Positions 37,316 to 49,760 of a stretch of 64,000 nt of DNA are shown one piece after another (positions within the stretch are counted from its first letter, which is position 1; the number at the start of each line of letters is the position of its first letter). The stretch is from Epiperipatus broadwayi (lineage: Eukaryota; Onychophora; Udeonychophora; Euonychophora; Peripatidae): NCBI GenBank assembly GCA_028023455.1, contig JAQFVV010012491.1, positions 498,001-562,000 of the forward strand, read 5' to 3'. Under the pieces are notes generated by a model. It saw only the letters and a list, made by a program, of their open reading frames with translations. It had not been told where the DNA came from and searched no databases. The position numbers and the translations under genes were made by a program.

Positions 37316-37560
37316 GAGATAAAAGGTGGCTGCTGGAGGGTTGCATTAGATCCTAAGATCTAGCTGCAATGCTCTCAGATCCAAGGCTCCACTGGTGAAG
37401 GCCACAAGCCAGAAACTAGTCTGGGGACATTGGATGAGTAGGCACTAGATGGGATTTTATGCACAAGCCTTCTGTAATCCATTGATTACTCTGGCTTGCA
37501 CTGAGTGGCAATATGTATAGAGAGTTTTGCCTGTTTTAATTTGTATTTAGCCAATAAAAT
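37316..37560. mobile_element. Second, partial copy of the same foldback element
   Basis: It covers the centre and one arm of the 452-bp element (from GATAAAAGGTGGC through GATTACTCTGGCTTGCACTG to GTTTTGCCTGTTTTAA) and lacks the outer end of that arm. It is followed by TAATTTGTATTTAGCCAATA, a sequence also found at the left edge of the complete copy (36675-36694). Confidence 0.8.
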
Positions 37561-39211
37561 ATTACACATGACTCCAGATTACATATTACCATTTAAGCAG
37601 CATACTCTTTTGCTTTTACCACAGCTATGCAACTTAATATATGCTTTAGCAACTAATAGAAGCAAGATGAAAGCACTTAATAAATTACTATCATCTGTTT
37701 CTATTAGTTATTAACGCTTATATTAGGTTACATAGCTGTTGTGAAGAAAAAGTATTATATTTAACAAGTGGCTTCACTTCTGTAAAGAATGATGGGATTA
37801 CTATTCAGTACAATGAATTTTAGCATTAAACGATATTTTAAAGCGACATTCACAAATAAAAATGTTATAACTATTTTTTAAGCAATAAATAATCAAGTGA
37901 TTTGTCACTTGACAATTACATGACATCCAAGTACTTTAAGGAACAGATTGAACAATTATCCATAGACCTTTGGTTTTCGAGGTTACTACTGCATCACTGC
38001 ATTGAGCCATGTAGAATATGGTTATATTTATTATTTTATAACTGAAGATAGGTTATTGGAATTCAAAATTAATCAATTATAAATTGTTCGCCATATCTTT
38101 ATGATGATCTGAGTATAGTTGAGTTATCATCAGGAAGTATAGCTTTTTTAGGACTTATTTTGCAAAAATATTTAATATATTCATTTACAGTCAATCTGAG
38201 TTTATTATTCTCCGTACAAAAATAACATTACTGTTGATGGAAGAGAAAACCAATCAATTATTTGAATGCATATAATTAAAAAAGAGTAATAAGTGAAAGA
38301 TTAAGATGCTCAGCTATTTATAGATTAAATATAATGTAGAATCAATGGAAAGCATAACACTAAACAAGGTTCAAATCTACTTAATTTTAATCATGAATCA
38401 GAGTTATAATGAACGAATCTTTTTTATATTGGAGAGCATCAAATTTTTTGTCAAATAGAAAAATATGTGCTAATAAACTGAGATTTCATAATTTGGTATA
38501 TTTTATTAGTTGATAATCATATAAATATTTTTTATGTAAGGAACTTTGACCTCTGTATTATTTTACAAAGGATGACTAAAATATTTTAAATTTGGAATAA
38601 ATTTTTTTATCTTTCTATTATACATAGAACATTAGTTTTATTATCAATGCAGTTTATATGCAACTTTTAAAGTATTGCAGAAAGTTTCAAACTCTGTAAA
38701 AGATCTATGGTTCTTAGAATTTTAGACATATAGTGATTAACTTAATTGGTGTGAAGTGTAATGTTTTGATAAAGGCAGGCATTTATAATTTATTATTTGT
38801 TTGAGTTTGTGCCAAACAATTCATGAAGGGAAGAGAAAAAAAAAAACTAGTGTAATAGTTAGAAGCAAATATTGGAATTTTGATAATTTGATATCTATTT
38901 AGATTCAGATTACAATTCCAGCATAAATCGATTGATAATTATGTAGAACTGATGAGCAAATTATTATTTTGCTAAAGTAACGAATAGAACAATGAATACT
39001 TATGAAGTTGAGAGATATTAAATACCTTAATGATAATGTTACTGTTATTTTGCATAATCTTGTGCTATATAGTATATATAATAGATATTATATCTCTAAT
39101 TTTGGCTATGATGTAAAGTAAAAATAAGTGGTAGAAATAAAATATAAATGCATTATAAATATAACTAATTCCTGAGTAATTTGTTTTTAGGATTACGTAA
39201 TGATATGAAGG
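37561..39211. other. AT-rich non-coding DNA
   Basis: No gene or repeat recognised between the foldback elements and the microsatellite. Confidence 0.45.
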
Positions 39212-39906
<695 letters not shown>

Positions 39907-40985
39907 TAAGATGTCTCTATATTATGTTTACCTTAATCAGCCCAGTCTCACCAACTATTATCATGGTTAAAATATGCATAAATAGAAAATGGAATTCCAT
40001 TTTTATTTATATATAGTTTAGGCTTGACCATGTCATTTGGAGATGACTTAATTATATATGATAGCTAAATTCATTTATGTAATTCCAATCACAGTTTTTG
40101 AGCATTCATTATTTGATCACCAGATCACATAAAAAAAAATTGACTAAGCTCTGCAAAGTGCACATATTTCAGGAAAGGCCATTCTCTATTGTTCAACATT
40201 ATTAACTGATTTGATATTGAAATTTAATAATCAATAGAATAGTCTTCTATAAATCAATTTATTTCAATATGGCTAAACATTAAATTAGATAAAATTACTC
40301 TAAAATCATTCTATTAATTATAGATTTTAATTTATAAACCAAACATCTAAATACATAACTAAATTAATCCAGTTAGACAATTTAAGTATAGTAATATATA
40401 AAAAAAAAGTTACAATATTTACATTTATAAGAGTGCTCTGGCACCTAGCAAAAGAGAATTTTTCAAAACCATGCAACTGTAGAATAGATTGCTTAGCTTT
40501 TATACTTAGTATTGTGATTGAACAATGGATATTTTAAGCACTAATATTAAAGTTTGCATCGGTATAAGCTTATTTAGATATATTCAGTAAGCTATTATGT
40601 TTAGCTTGTTATTACTATTGCTGATAGAATTATGTTTGCATGTTAATAAAATAATTAGTTAATAAATGCAAGAATGAGTTATAAAGCATATTATATGTAT
40701 TGCATAAGTCCCAGATATTCTTTAATCCTCATTTTAATTATATTATAAACTATGCAGATTGGTTAATAAAATTATATTACTTTTAAATATCCTTTTAGCA
40801 TGTTTTAAGAATGCTAATTCATAAACTGGCATAGGGTATATTCATGGACTGAAACTATAGAATTTACGTACATTAAATTTTATTAATGATTATTATAGTA
40901 TCTTTAAGAAGTGCATACATGCATTTACACCTTACTGTATGTTTTTATATAAATGGTCTTTGGTTTTAATGGCCATCCCATTGTT
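39907..40985. other. AT-rich non-coding DNA
   Basis: Nothing recognised. Confidence 0.4.
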
Positions 40986-40989
40986 TAAT

Positions 40990-41110
40990 TCAGAGAGCTA
41001 TTCTCTAGAACTGGAACATGAGGGTTCAGATTGATTTATAGGCTGCTCCGACCACTGAACTATGAGTTCAATTATGCACAGCAGGTCACATAGTTCATAG
41101 GAACCAAGAA
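40990..41110 (-). repeat. tRNA-derived SINE-like sequence
   Basis: On the minus strand, TAGTTCAGTGGTCGGAGCAG (from 41062) matches a tRNA A box and D-arm very well. ATGTTCCAGTTCTAG (about 41019-41005) is in the B-box position, 45 nt away as in a normal tRNA. The anticodon arm is degraded, so it is not a functional tRNA gene. A SINE head or tRNA pseudogene is the likely identity. Confidence 0.55.
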
Positions 41111-41679
41111 TTGGTACTGAATCCCCTGATTAACTACACATCCAAGACACACATTTTAGTAATATATATATATATAATGCTGTAGTATCTGAAGTAATAC
41201 TACAAAGCTCCAGTTCATCCCTCTACAATGTTAAGAATAGTTCAGCATTGATCTGAATTTGTAATCTAGTTGTGTATAACAATCTGGATAGTGAACACTT
41301 TAATGCTCAGTGTATGTATTGAAATATATATGTTTATTATTGATGATTCTTGCATATTTAACTCTAGCAAACCTCTAGGAATGGCAATATAAATAAGGCA
41401 TGATTGATCATAGATGAATGATGTTAAAATTGTTGATAAACTCATTTGTAATAAAATAAGCCAATTCTAAAAATATAAAGATGAGATTCTATATCTACTC
41501 ACTCATCATTATTGTAAACACCGGTAGATAAAATCCATGCACTCATTATTAATGATCTTGTCAAATGATTTGTTTAATTAAACTATGTTAAATTATAATT
41601 TTGTGTAGTGTCTTTTTCAAATCTTTTGCAATTACCTCCACATCTCACTCATTTATTTTATATGTCATTTGAATATAAA

Positions 41680-41741
41680 TATGCATCATCTAATTAGCCA
41701 TAGACATGAGTATGCATAATCTAATTAGCCATGGTCATGAG
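41680..41741. repeat. Tandem repeat, 31-bp unit, two copies
   Basis: Two adjacent 31-bp copies, each containing CTAATTAGCCAT and ending in CATGAG, differing at about three positions. Confidence 0.85.
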
Positions 41742-43560
41742 AGTTTAGTTATATATGTGTATGTGCGATAATTTAGTCATTTGTTCCTTGGATCTCTTGC
41801 TCTATCCTTTGCTATTGCCAGCACATGAACTAAAAAAGTCTGAGTGTAGCCTCATATATGTCAATCATAGGGTAGTAAATCTTGGAACATTGGTGAAGGA
41901 GCTGAGGCGTGATCAGATTCGAGGTCACACCCTCACCTAGATCAGCCTTGGTATAATTTACCAAAACTCTGGATTTTGTTGTGTGAATGTACAAATATGA
42001 CCATTACAGTATGAAATAACTTTTGCTATCAAATAGAAAGTCTATTATCATGTTTTTATTAATAAATAGATTTTCCTGTCAAGATTTACATCAGAAAATC
42101 ATCATTATATATTTTTTTCAATAAGTATTGACCAATAATTATTGAATATTGAGTCATTACTGTTTTGGAAGCATATTAATTAATTTAGTTTAAATAACTT
42201 TTATGTCCGAATTCTAGAGGCTGAGCAAACTGAAAAATTACATCAAGTGAAGAGTCACATAACACTTAAGGGAATTCATTAGAAATAATCAGGTTTATGA
42301 TTTTAGTTGAAAAATAGATTCATTTACCACAAAAACAATTACCTTTAATTATAATTATAACATCTTAAGACCGTCAATGTTTTAGATTTATTGTCTTTTT
42401 TTTAAATAGTGAATCATAATCTGAATGCAACTATATACTACCATCTTCCCTATAACAAATTATTAATATATATGTAAATATATAAGTTGAAATTAATTAT
42501 AGAAGTAAACTAAAATAGGAATCTTTCATTACCAAGAAACCTAATATTAAAAGGAAATATACTTATGCTTATGTTTTTTAATGATTACTTATAGATATGA
42601 GACTTGAACATCTTATAGAAGAGTAATATACTGCAAATTTATAGTAAAATATGAAGATATTTATGTTAAGATTAATGTGGAAAAAAAAACCCCCCAAGTA
42701 CTTCAGAGATTGAGAAAATTAAAAGTTTGAAGCAGCTGGAATGGGTAAATTTTTTTTTTATAAAAAAAAATGAAGAAGTTTAAAGACCATATGTGAGAGG
42801 GAAAAGTTTTTCTCAATGCTGTAGAGAAATGAAGATATGAGTTATATATATATGAAATAATCTTCTCATTGAAAAAATCTGTATTTAGTTTAAAATGTTG
42901 ATACTCATATTATGTAAAGATTAAAGCCACTATTGTTACTATTCCAAAATATTTCTGTTACTTCTCTCCCATTACCATTTATCTCTAATTTACCAAAATG
43001 TAGTTTTTATTTTATCTATGTATTTCTAAGCATTCATAACAGCACCCTCTAGCATCAGCAAATATACTATCACTATATTTTGATTGTTTTTCTGCAATAT
43101 ATATGTTTCTTATGTAATTAAAGAAATTTAACAATTCCATATTTATTTATACTTTTCTTCTAATAAAAAGTAAAATTTATATTTTACAATTTTAATTTTT
43201 TTTGGACTATTTCAATTTATTATTACAATGCCTTTTTTCTATATTACTTTTATTTATTCATGTCTATTTTCTATTCACTTCAAACTTTACCATAAACTCT
43301 CATTTTGCCTTTTTTTTTTGGCCGATAACTTTCACAAAATATTAAAAAAATTTTAAAAGTAAAGAGTAATAGTAACACATAACTCAGATCTCACAGAAAT
43401 ATGCCCAGTGGTAAAAAACTATTAATTTTGCATTCACATTTTTGCTTGATTTTACCATTACTACTTTGACGTTTATTTGATCATCACTGATTAACTCAGG
43501 TTTTTGTACTTTTTGGTAAATAATACATTACATTCTATTTAAATAAATCAATTATTTTAT
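41742..43560. other. AT-rich non-coding DNA
   Basis: A small GC-richer patch lies at about 41870-41945. No supported gene. Confidence 0.4.
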
Positions 43561-43769
43561 ATAGTGCGATGTTTTATAAACTGTAATAGTTAAACAGCAT
43601 TAAGCTGTTGCACATTTGCAGATTTTAACTATAAATGACTGAATACTAACACTTCAAACACATGATAAAGTCTTTGGGAAAAGTCATTCATAGTTAACAT
43701 CTGCAAAGCGCATGTGCAACAGCTTAATGCTGTTTAACTATTACATTCTATTGTAAAACATTATTTTAT
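43551..43769. mobile_element. Small inverted-repeat element (MITE-like)
   Basis: Arms of about 65 bp (43580-43645 and 43684-43745) share GTAATAGTTAAACAGCATTA and its inverse, with a weaker outer match (ATGTTTTA...TAAAACAT). ATTATTTTAT flanks both sides (43551-43560 and 43760-43769), which could be a 10-bp target duplication, although such AT-rich sequence can recur by chance. Confidence 0.65.
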
Positions 43770-44284
43770 GGCTATCAGCATAAGTTATGAGCCAACTACT
43801 TGAACAAAATTTTCTAAGCTTCATTACTGATTAAATTTCTAAGATTCATCCTATCTAAATTAGAATCCTAGGTCTAGATGCATGTATACAGATGCACTAG
43901 ACTCTTTTACTTCATAAAATGCTTTATTGCGGTGAGTTTCTTAGTTCCTCTATATCTATTAACACATAGTTTACTTCAATTCTGCATTACCCATGTAAGT
44001 TCTCTATCAATTAATTTACTCAAATTTTCAAACCCCCTACTCCTTTAAATTTTTTCTTTTTTCTTTTACTAATGCTCTATTCCTTTTCTTCATTTCACTA
44101 ATTTTATTAATATGATCATTCACATAAACTATAATTAATATTTTGAATTAAATATTTTTGATATTTTAATTTCATTTTTTAATATCCTTCTCACTTTCAA
44201 TAGCTAAATCTATTAACACACACACACATCCTTTTTACTTTACTAATCTCAATCTAACTCACATATGTTCTTAATAAGCCCTAT

Positions 44285-44405
44285 GCAGTTTGGCGCAGTT
44301 GGTCAGCGTCCGACTTGGGAATCTGACGCTCGCAGGTCTGGCACTCGAATTTCTTACTAACTTCCGAGCAATAAAGTCATACATGTCTTTATATATATAT
44401 ATATA
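44285..44405 (+). repeat. tRNA-derived SINE-like sequence
   Basis: TTTGGCGCAGTTGGTCAGCG (44290-44309) matches a tRNA A box and D-loop. GGTCTGGCACTCGAATTT (from 44335) resembles a B box. Between them CGTC...GACG can form a stem around CTTGGGAA. The segment stands out for its GC content and ends in a (TA)n tail at about 44391-44405, as many SINEs do. Not a functional tRNA. Confidence 0.6.
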
Positions 44406-45299
44406 GTAAAATAATTCATTTTAAAAATATTTATAAAACCAATTTTTATACTAATATCTGATCATTTTTGAAAAGTTCCTTTTCTTTATTTAAATGAATA
44501 TTCTCAGGTATCATCTGTAAAAAAAAAAAAAAAAAAAATGTTTTCTATTCTTATATTATCCATCATTCCGTTTTCATTCACATTTGCCATCCTTATTATC
44601 TTTCTAAATACAAACATATTCTTATTTTATATTTCTATCTCAGTTATTATATCTTTGTCGGTATTATACATACAATTACTCTTTTGTAGCTAATAGAACC
44701 TAAAATTTATTGTAAATTAATTTAACTAGTATTTTATCCTCGTCTACAAAAAAGTATTAATAAATGTAGATTGTTGTTTGTTACTGACATCTTTTGATTA
44801 GTAAGAAAACTATTACTGTTAATTTATATAAGTAACGTAAGAAAAGTTAGAGGAGAATTAAAAAAAGTATTTTAAATTTTCTTTTATATATATAACCACT
44901 ACTTTATTGCGAATTAATTACATATATAAAAAAATATTACGTAATAGTCTGAAAATCCGGTGACTATTTCTAATTGACCAATAAATTCTAATTTTTTTTT
45001 AAAAAAAAGATCGGAAAGATTAATTCGTACTTTTTTCAACTTGCTGGCTATAATCATAAGGCATATTTTTGTTGAACGAAGTATGTAAAGTGAATGAATA
45101 AAAAGCAGTCTATATATATTATAATTTGCTTTGTTTCATTTTCCTGCGCTTATTAGGTTTTATAATTTTGTGTGTGCGTGCGTGGTTTTAATTAAAAATG
45201 TAGATATTCATTTAATACATACTTTTTCTCCTATTATGTCAATTGCATTGTTCACTAGACGATTTTAAATAAGTAGATCTTTTGTAATAATTAGTATAT
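44406..45299. other. AT-rich non-coding DNA with scattered CpGs
   Basis: A long A run at about 44519-44538. At 44938-45080 several CpGs occur (ACGTAATAG, TCCGGTG, GATCGGAAAG, GAACGAAG), raising the chance of a promoter for the coding-like block that follows, but nothing else supports it. Confidence 0.3.
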
Positions 45300-45830
45300 T
45301 GCAGGACAAAAATACTTCTTTCAACAGCCTCTCCTAGAACATTTGAAGACGAAGGCAATACTTGCCAGGTTTTCCAGTTGCTATGGGATGGTGGTTTGAG
45401 CTTTTCTCTATCCTGTTCGCTTTATGGATAAAAATAGCTAGATATCCATTTACAAACTAATGTTGAATGGTTATCTAGATAATCTATGGCCCAGCTACCT
45501 AAGACAAAATTTTAAGCATCTTAAAAAAGAATTTCATATAGCTTGGACTTGTAAACATGGTAGTAACCACGAGGCTTTTCTAAATAAATTCAAAAAACCC
45601 ATTTTTAAGGTTTGCTTCAGACACCAAAATTGATTGGCCCAGCCCTGCTTATTCATCTTCTTTACTGTCTATAATAATTTAAAAGTATTAAAAACCCCAG
45701 CTATTTATTTGAATGTGAATAACTATGATTCTATTTTTCAAAGATATATCTCTACATCTAAAAATCTTATTGAGGCTTTTTATTGGAATACTGCTTAGTG
45801 CCCAGAGCCTTTGATCTAAGAAGATAAAAT
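45300..45830 (+). pseudogene. Unrecognised coding-like block with one or two stops
   Basis: From ATG 45463 one frame reads about 112 codons to TAG near 45799 with a single internal TGA near 45631. It includes NLWPSYLRQNFKHLKKEFHI, TCKHGSNHEAFLNKF, then VYNNLKVLKTPAIYLNVNNY and STSKNLIEAFYWNTA. Upstream, other frames read NTCQVFQLLWDGGLSFSLSC, suggesting frameshifts. The composition is less AT-rich than the surroundings. I do not recognise the family. It could be a transposon or viral relic or a degraded host exon. Confidence 0.4.
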
Positions 45831-45900
45831 CTGACTATTTTCTATACCTTCATGCTAAATATATTATATATAATATTTTGGTTTTCTGTCATTTTTACTA

Positions 45901-46067
45901 ATAATATGAAAATACTACAACAGAGATTAAATATGTAAATTAGCAAAAAATGGGTTTCATAGATTCTTAAAAGAACAACCATGATTATCACTCACATGCA
46001 TAAAAGTATACTTGGTCTATTTAATTTTATTTAACATATTTAATCTCTGTTATAGTATTTTCATTAT
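45901..46067. repeat. Short inverted repeat pair, 34-36 bp arms
   Basis: TATGAAAATACTACAACAGA within 45901-45936 is matched in inverse at 46034-46067 with about two mismatches, around a loop of about 97 bp. It could be a small MITE. Confidence 0.6.
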
Positions 46068-46249
46068 ATATATATATATATGGGTGTGTGCAAAATAAGC
46101 TTCTCATATTTATACCTTAAGAATAATTTACAAATCAGACTTTCTAGTATCATTTATAAGTATTATATATCCTAGATACTGCATATTTAATAGTTATAGT
46201 TTATTTGTTTATGAATTATTAAAATTCGTTATCAACAATCATTATCAAT

Positions 46250-49200
46250 TTACTGCAGGATGAAGATCTCTCCAAGTTCAATCCACCTTCTCCGATCTTT
46301 AGCTTCTCTTCTCCACATCATCCCTATACACTTTCTTATTTCATCTATCCATCTCACATGTGGTCACTTTCTGCATCTTTTACAATCTCTTGAAATCCAG
46401 TTTAAGATTTCAGTTGTCCATTTATTATCATCTCTTCTAGCAATATGTCCAGCCCAATTCCACTTCAGTCTTTTAATTTTTTCAATGAAGTCAGTAACAT
46501 CTGTTTGTTCTCTTACCCATATATTGCATTTTTGACCTCTTCTTGTTACTCCTAACATGCATCTCTCCATACTTCTTTGAGTGATCTGAAGTCTCTGTAT
46601 TGCTCTTCTATTAAGTGTCCAAGTCTCAGATCCATAAGCAAGATCTGGTAAAATACATTTATTAAAAACATTTCTTTTCAAACACATAGGTATATTTCCT
46701 TTTAGTGTCAAGTTATTTCTATCAAAAGCACTCTAACCAAGTTTAATTATATGATTAATTTCATCCATTATGTTTCCATGTGTATTAATAATCAGACCAA
46801 GGTATTTGTAGCTGTTAACTTCTTCTAACTCATCATAATCAATTTTTATTTTCATATTTTGAGAAAATCCATTGAACATTACTTTAGTCTTTTTAACCTT
46901 TATTTCTAGTTCTACTTTTCTACTTTCATCTGATAACTCCTGCAACATTTCCTGAAGCTAGATCTAAAGCATTATTTGCAAAAACAAATACATTATCTGC
47001 AAAATCTAAATGACTTAAATAATCTCCATTTACTTTCATTCCTTTAGCTTCCCATTTTACTCCACAAAAGGCTTCTTGCAACACAGCTGTAAAATGTTTT
47101 GGAGATATGAAGTCATCCTATCTTATACCTTTCTCAATGTTGACTTTCCTCATATCATTATGTAATCTAATTGCTGCTGTTTCATTTTTATAAATATTCT
47201 TTAAAATATGACAATATCCTGGATCTATTACACCTTGATGATCCAATGCTTTAATCACTGAAGAAATGTTTATAGAATCAAATGCCTTTTCATAATCTAC
47301 AAATCCAATGCATTATGGCAACTCATATTTATTTGTCCTTTTTATAACTTCTCTCAATATCTGGATATGATCTACTGTAGTAAAACCACTCTTAAATCCA
47401 ACTTGTTCTCTTGGTTTGTGGAAATCCAATGTTCTCTGTAGATGAGTTGTAATTATCTTGGTAAAAAATTTGTATAAAACTGATAAAAGGTTGATATGTC
47501 TGTAATTTCTAATGTCTTCTTTATCACCTTTTATAATATTTAGATTAATACTGCATTCTTCCAATTATCTGGTACATCTTTATCATTTGGACAATTGGTA
47601 TATAGCTTTGCTAAAAAATATATACACCTGGGTCTCATTTTACACGATAGATAGGTTCCTCAGAAAACACGCGCAAACAAAATCGTGCAAAAATAGATGT
47701 AACTTACATTGAAAAAGGGGGAGGCAGTCTGTGATTTTTCAAAATTTGCATAAAAGCAAAGCACCAACGTAAAATTACTTTAAAATTCACGCGAAAAAAA
47801 TAAGGAAATAAAATATGACTAATAAAAAATTTCAAATTTGAAAAAAATTGATACAAGACAAACTTTTTTTAACTATAATATTTAATTTTATTCAAAATAA
47901 TATATTTTTATGCATAATTTACAGTACAGTAATTTACATTTTTTTATACACGTTTTAATTATTATTGCTATTTGCCAAAAATCACGTTCGTTTGCACTCT
48001 CATGTTGTGTTAATGGTTTTCTGTTGACAACATAATTAGTAATTAATCTTTGAGACGATGATTTTATTAATTGTTTATGAACTTAGACTTATGATAATAA
48101 AAAGACATTTATTCACCACTGCTGGGAAAAATTTAATTAAAACTAACAACTAAAAATTAAATTCTTATTTTTGTCTTTAATTTTCAATTCCGTTTAAAAT
48201 CAAATTTAGTTTTCCATTACATTAATTTCAAGTTGCCGTAAGTAATTTTTAAATTGTTAATTACAATTAAAAATCAGATTTTAATTTTTAATTGTCAAAT
48301 TTAATTGTGCCCACTGCTATTACTCACCTTTTAAAAATAAACTTGCGGACACTAAATGATTAATAATTGATTACATTCTTTTTTAAAAAGCAAAAACAGA
48401 ATGTGATTTAAAATGCAAAATTAACATGCACAATGTTTGTACAAATTTACATTATAATCTTGTAAAATTTGATGTGTGTATACATAAAATGTGGAAATCA
48501 TGATTTTAATTTTATTATTTCATAAAATCTTACTATTATAAAGCACTGAAAATATTGAAATTACTAAGATGAAAGTCAAATTCCAATAATGTGCTATTAC
48601 TTTCAATATGACGTAAGTGCGTAAAATTTATTATCTAAAGTAATAGCGCATTATCGGAGTACGACTTCCGGTGAAACATGAATCACGTAACTTCAAACTT
48701 GTGTTAAATAAGTCCGCGTAAAAAGAGACCCAGGTGTATATATTTCTTCACTTGCATCTTTTAATATATGAATTATAATTCCATCATTATCTGGAGTCTT
48801 TTCTTTCTTCATAAATTTAATTGTATGTCTCACTTCTTCATTTAAAATTCTGGGCAATTCAGAAGATATAATAGATATAGATATAATAGATATAGATAAT
48901 TCTTGGTAGAAGTCTTCTACTCATTTCATGATGTCATCTCTGTTTTAGTAATAATTTTATCTTTTTTTCTTATTGCAGATATAAATTTTCTACCAATACT
49001 AAAATGTTGTTTTACACTCTTGAAACTTTTATTCTCTTCTACAGCTTTCCTTGCTAGTTCACAGTTATACTTTCTTATAACATTTTCAATTCTTTTCTGC
49101 ACCATTTTACAAAATTCAAGGTATTCACTTTTTTTTAATGCATCATTTTTGTATATCTTCATATTCCTTCTTTTCTTCATAAATTCTCTAGTCTCAGTAG

Positions 49201-49760
49201 AAATTTTATTGGTCAATTTCTGTTTTTTTCTACCAGCTATCTTTGTTGCAGTTTTTAAAAGTGTATCAGTTATTTTCTTATTAATTTCATTCAAATCTAA
49301 ATCATGTTCAAAATCTACTAATACTTGAAACCAATTTGTAAGTTCTAATTTAAATCCATTAGAATGTTTCTGAAGATTAGGAATATCAACTGTAAATATT
49401 ATTTTTCTTAATAATTTTTGTCTCTCTAGTTTTGCATTAACACGTACATCTTACTAATCGACGATCACTTCCTGTGTTAAATTTATTAAAAACATTACAA
49501 TCTTGAAATATGTATTTTCTATTAGTCAAAATATAATCCAATTCTGCTGTACCTTCATTTGGTTGCTTCCATATCCCTTTCCTTTTTAACATTTTTCTCA
49601 AAAAAAGAATTCATAATATAAAGTTTCTCTTTTTCTGCAAACTCCACAAGTCTATGTCCCCTCTCTCATTTCTATTACCATAACCAAAATTAATTACAGC
49701 ACTTTCATTTATTATATATATGTTAATCAGAACATTATCAAAAACAATTTAATCTTGAGA
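46250..49760 (-). mobile_element. RTE-like non-LTR retrotransposon, 5'-truncated, split by a later insertion
   Basis: Read right to left on the minus strand. The end of an APE-type endonuclease (about 49760-49440) carries NFGYGNRNERG, ELDYILTNRK and FNTGSDRRLVR. A linker (49294-48926) is followed, after the inserted transposon, by a reverse-transcriptase relic (47612-46950) with ITTHLQRTLDFHKPREQVGF, then the C-terminal part (46948-46255) with KVMFNGFSQNMK, NSYKYLGLIIN, LAYGSETWTL and RLKWNWAGHIARRDD. This order is typical of RTE-type elements often annotated as craniofacial development protein 2-like or endonuclease-reverse transcriptase. Many stops. The catalytic FADD region is too decayed to read. 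The 3' end lies near 46250. Confidence 0.85.
47625..48736. mobile_element. Non-autonomous DNA transposon inserted in the LINE
   Basis: This 1112-bp insert has perfect 12-bp inverted ends CACCTGGGTCTC (47625-47636) and its inverse (48725-48736). Weaker similarity runs on into TTTTACACG / TTTTTACGCGG. TATATA flanks both sides and the LINE sequence resumes directly outside, so a TA-type target duplication (Tc1/mariner/pogo) is likely but cannot be told from a longer one. No transposase frame is visible. CpG-bearing ends (ACACGCGCAAAC, AATCGTGC) contrast with the interior. Confidence 0.85.

Noticed and set aside
44285-44405. Functional tRNA gene
   Set aside because: Acceptor stem and anticodon arm do not pair properly and the B box is degraded; a SINE-like relic fits better.
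46260-49328. Plus-strand frames in the RTE-like element
   Set aside because: They are antisense shadows of the minus-strand LINE readings.
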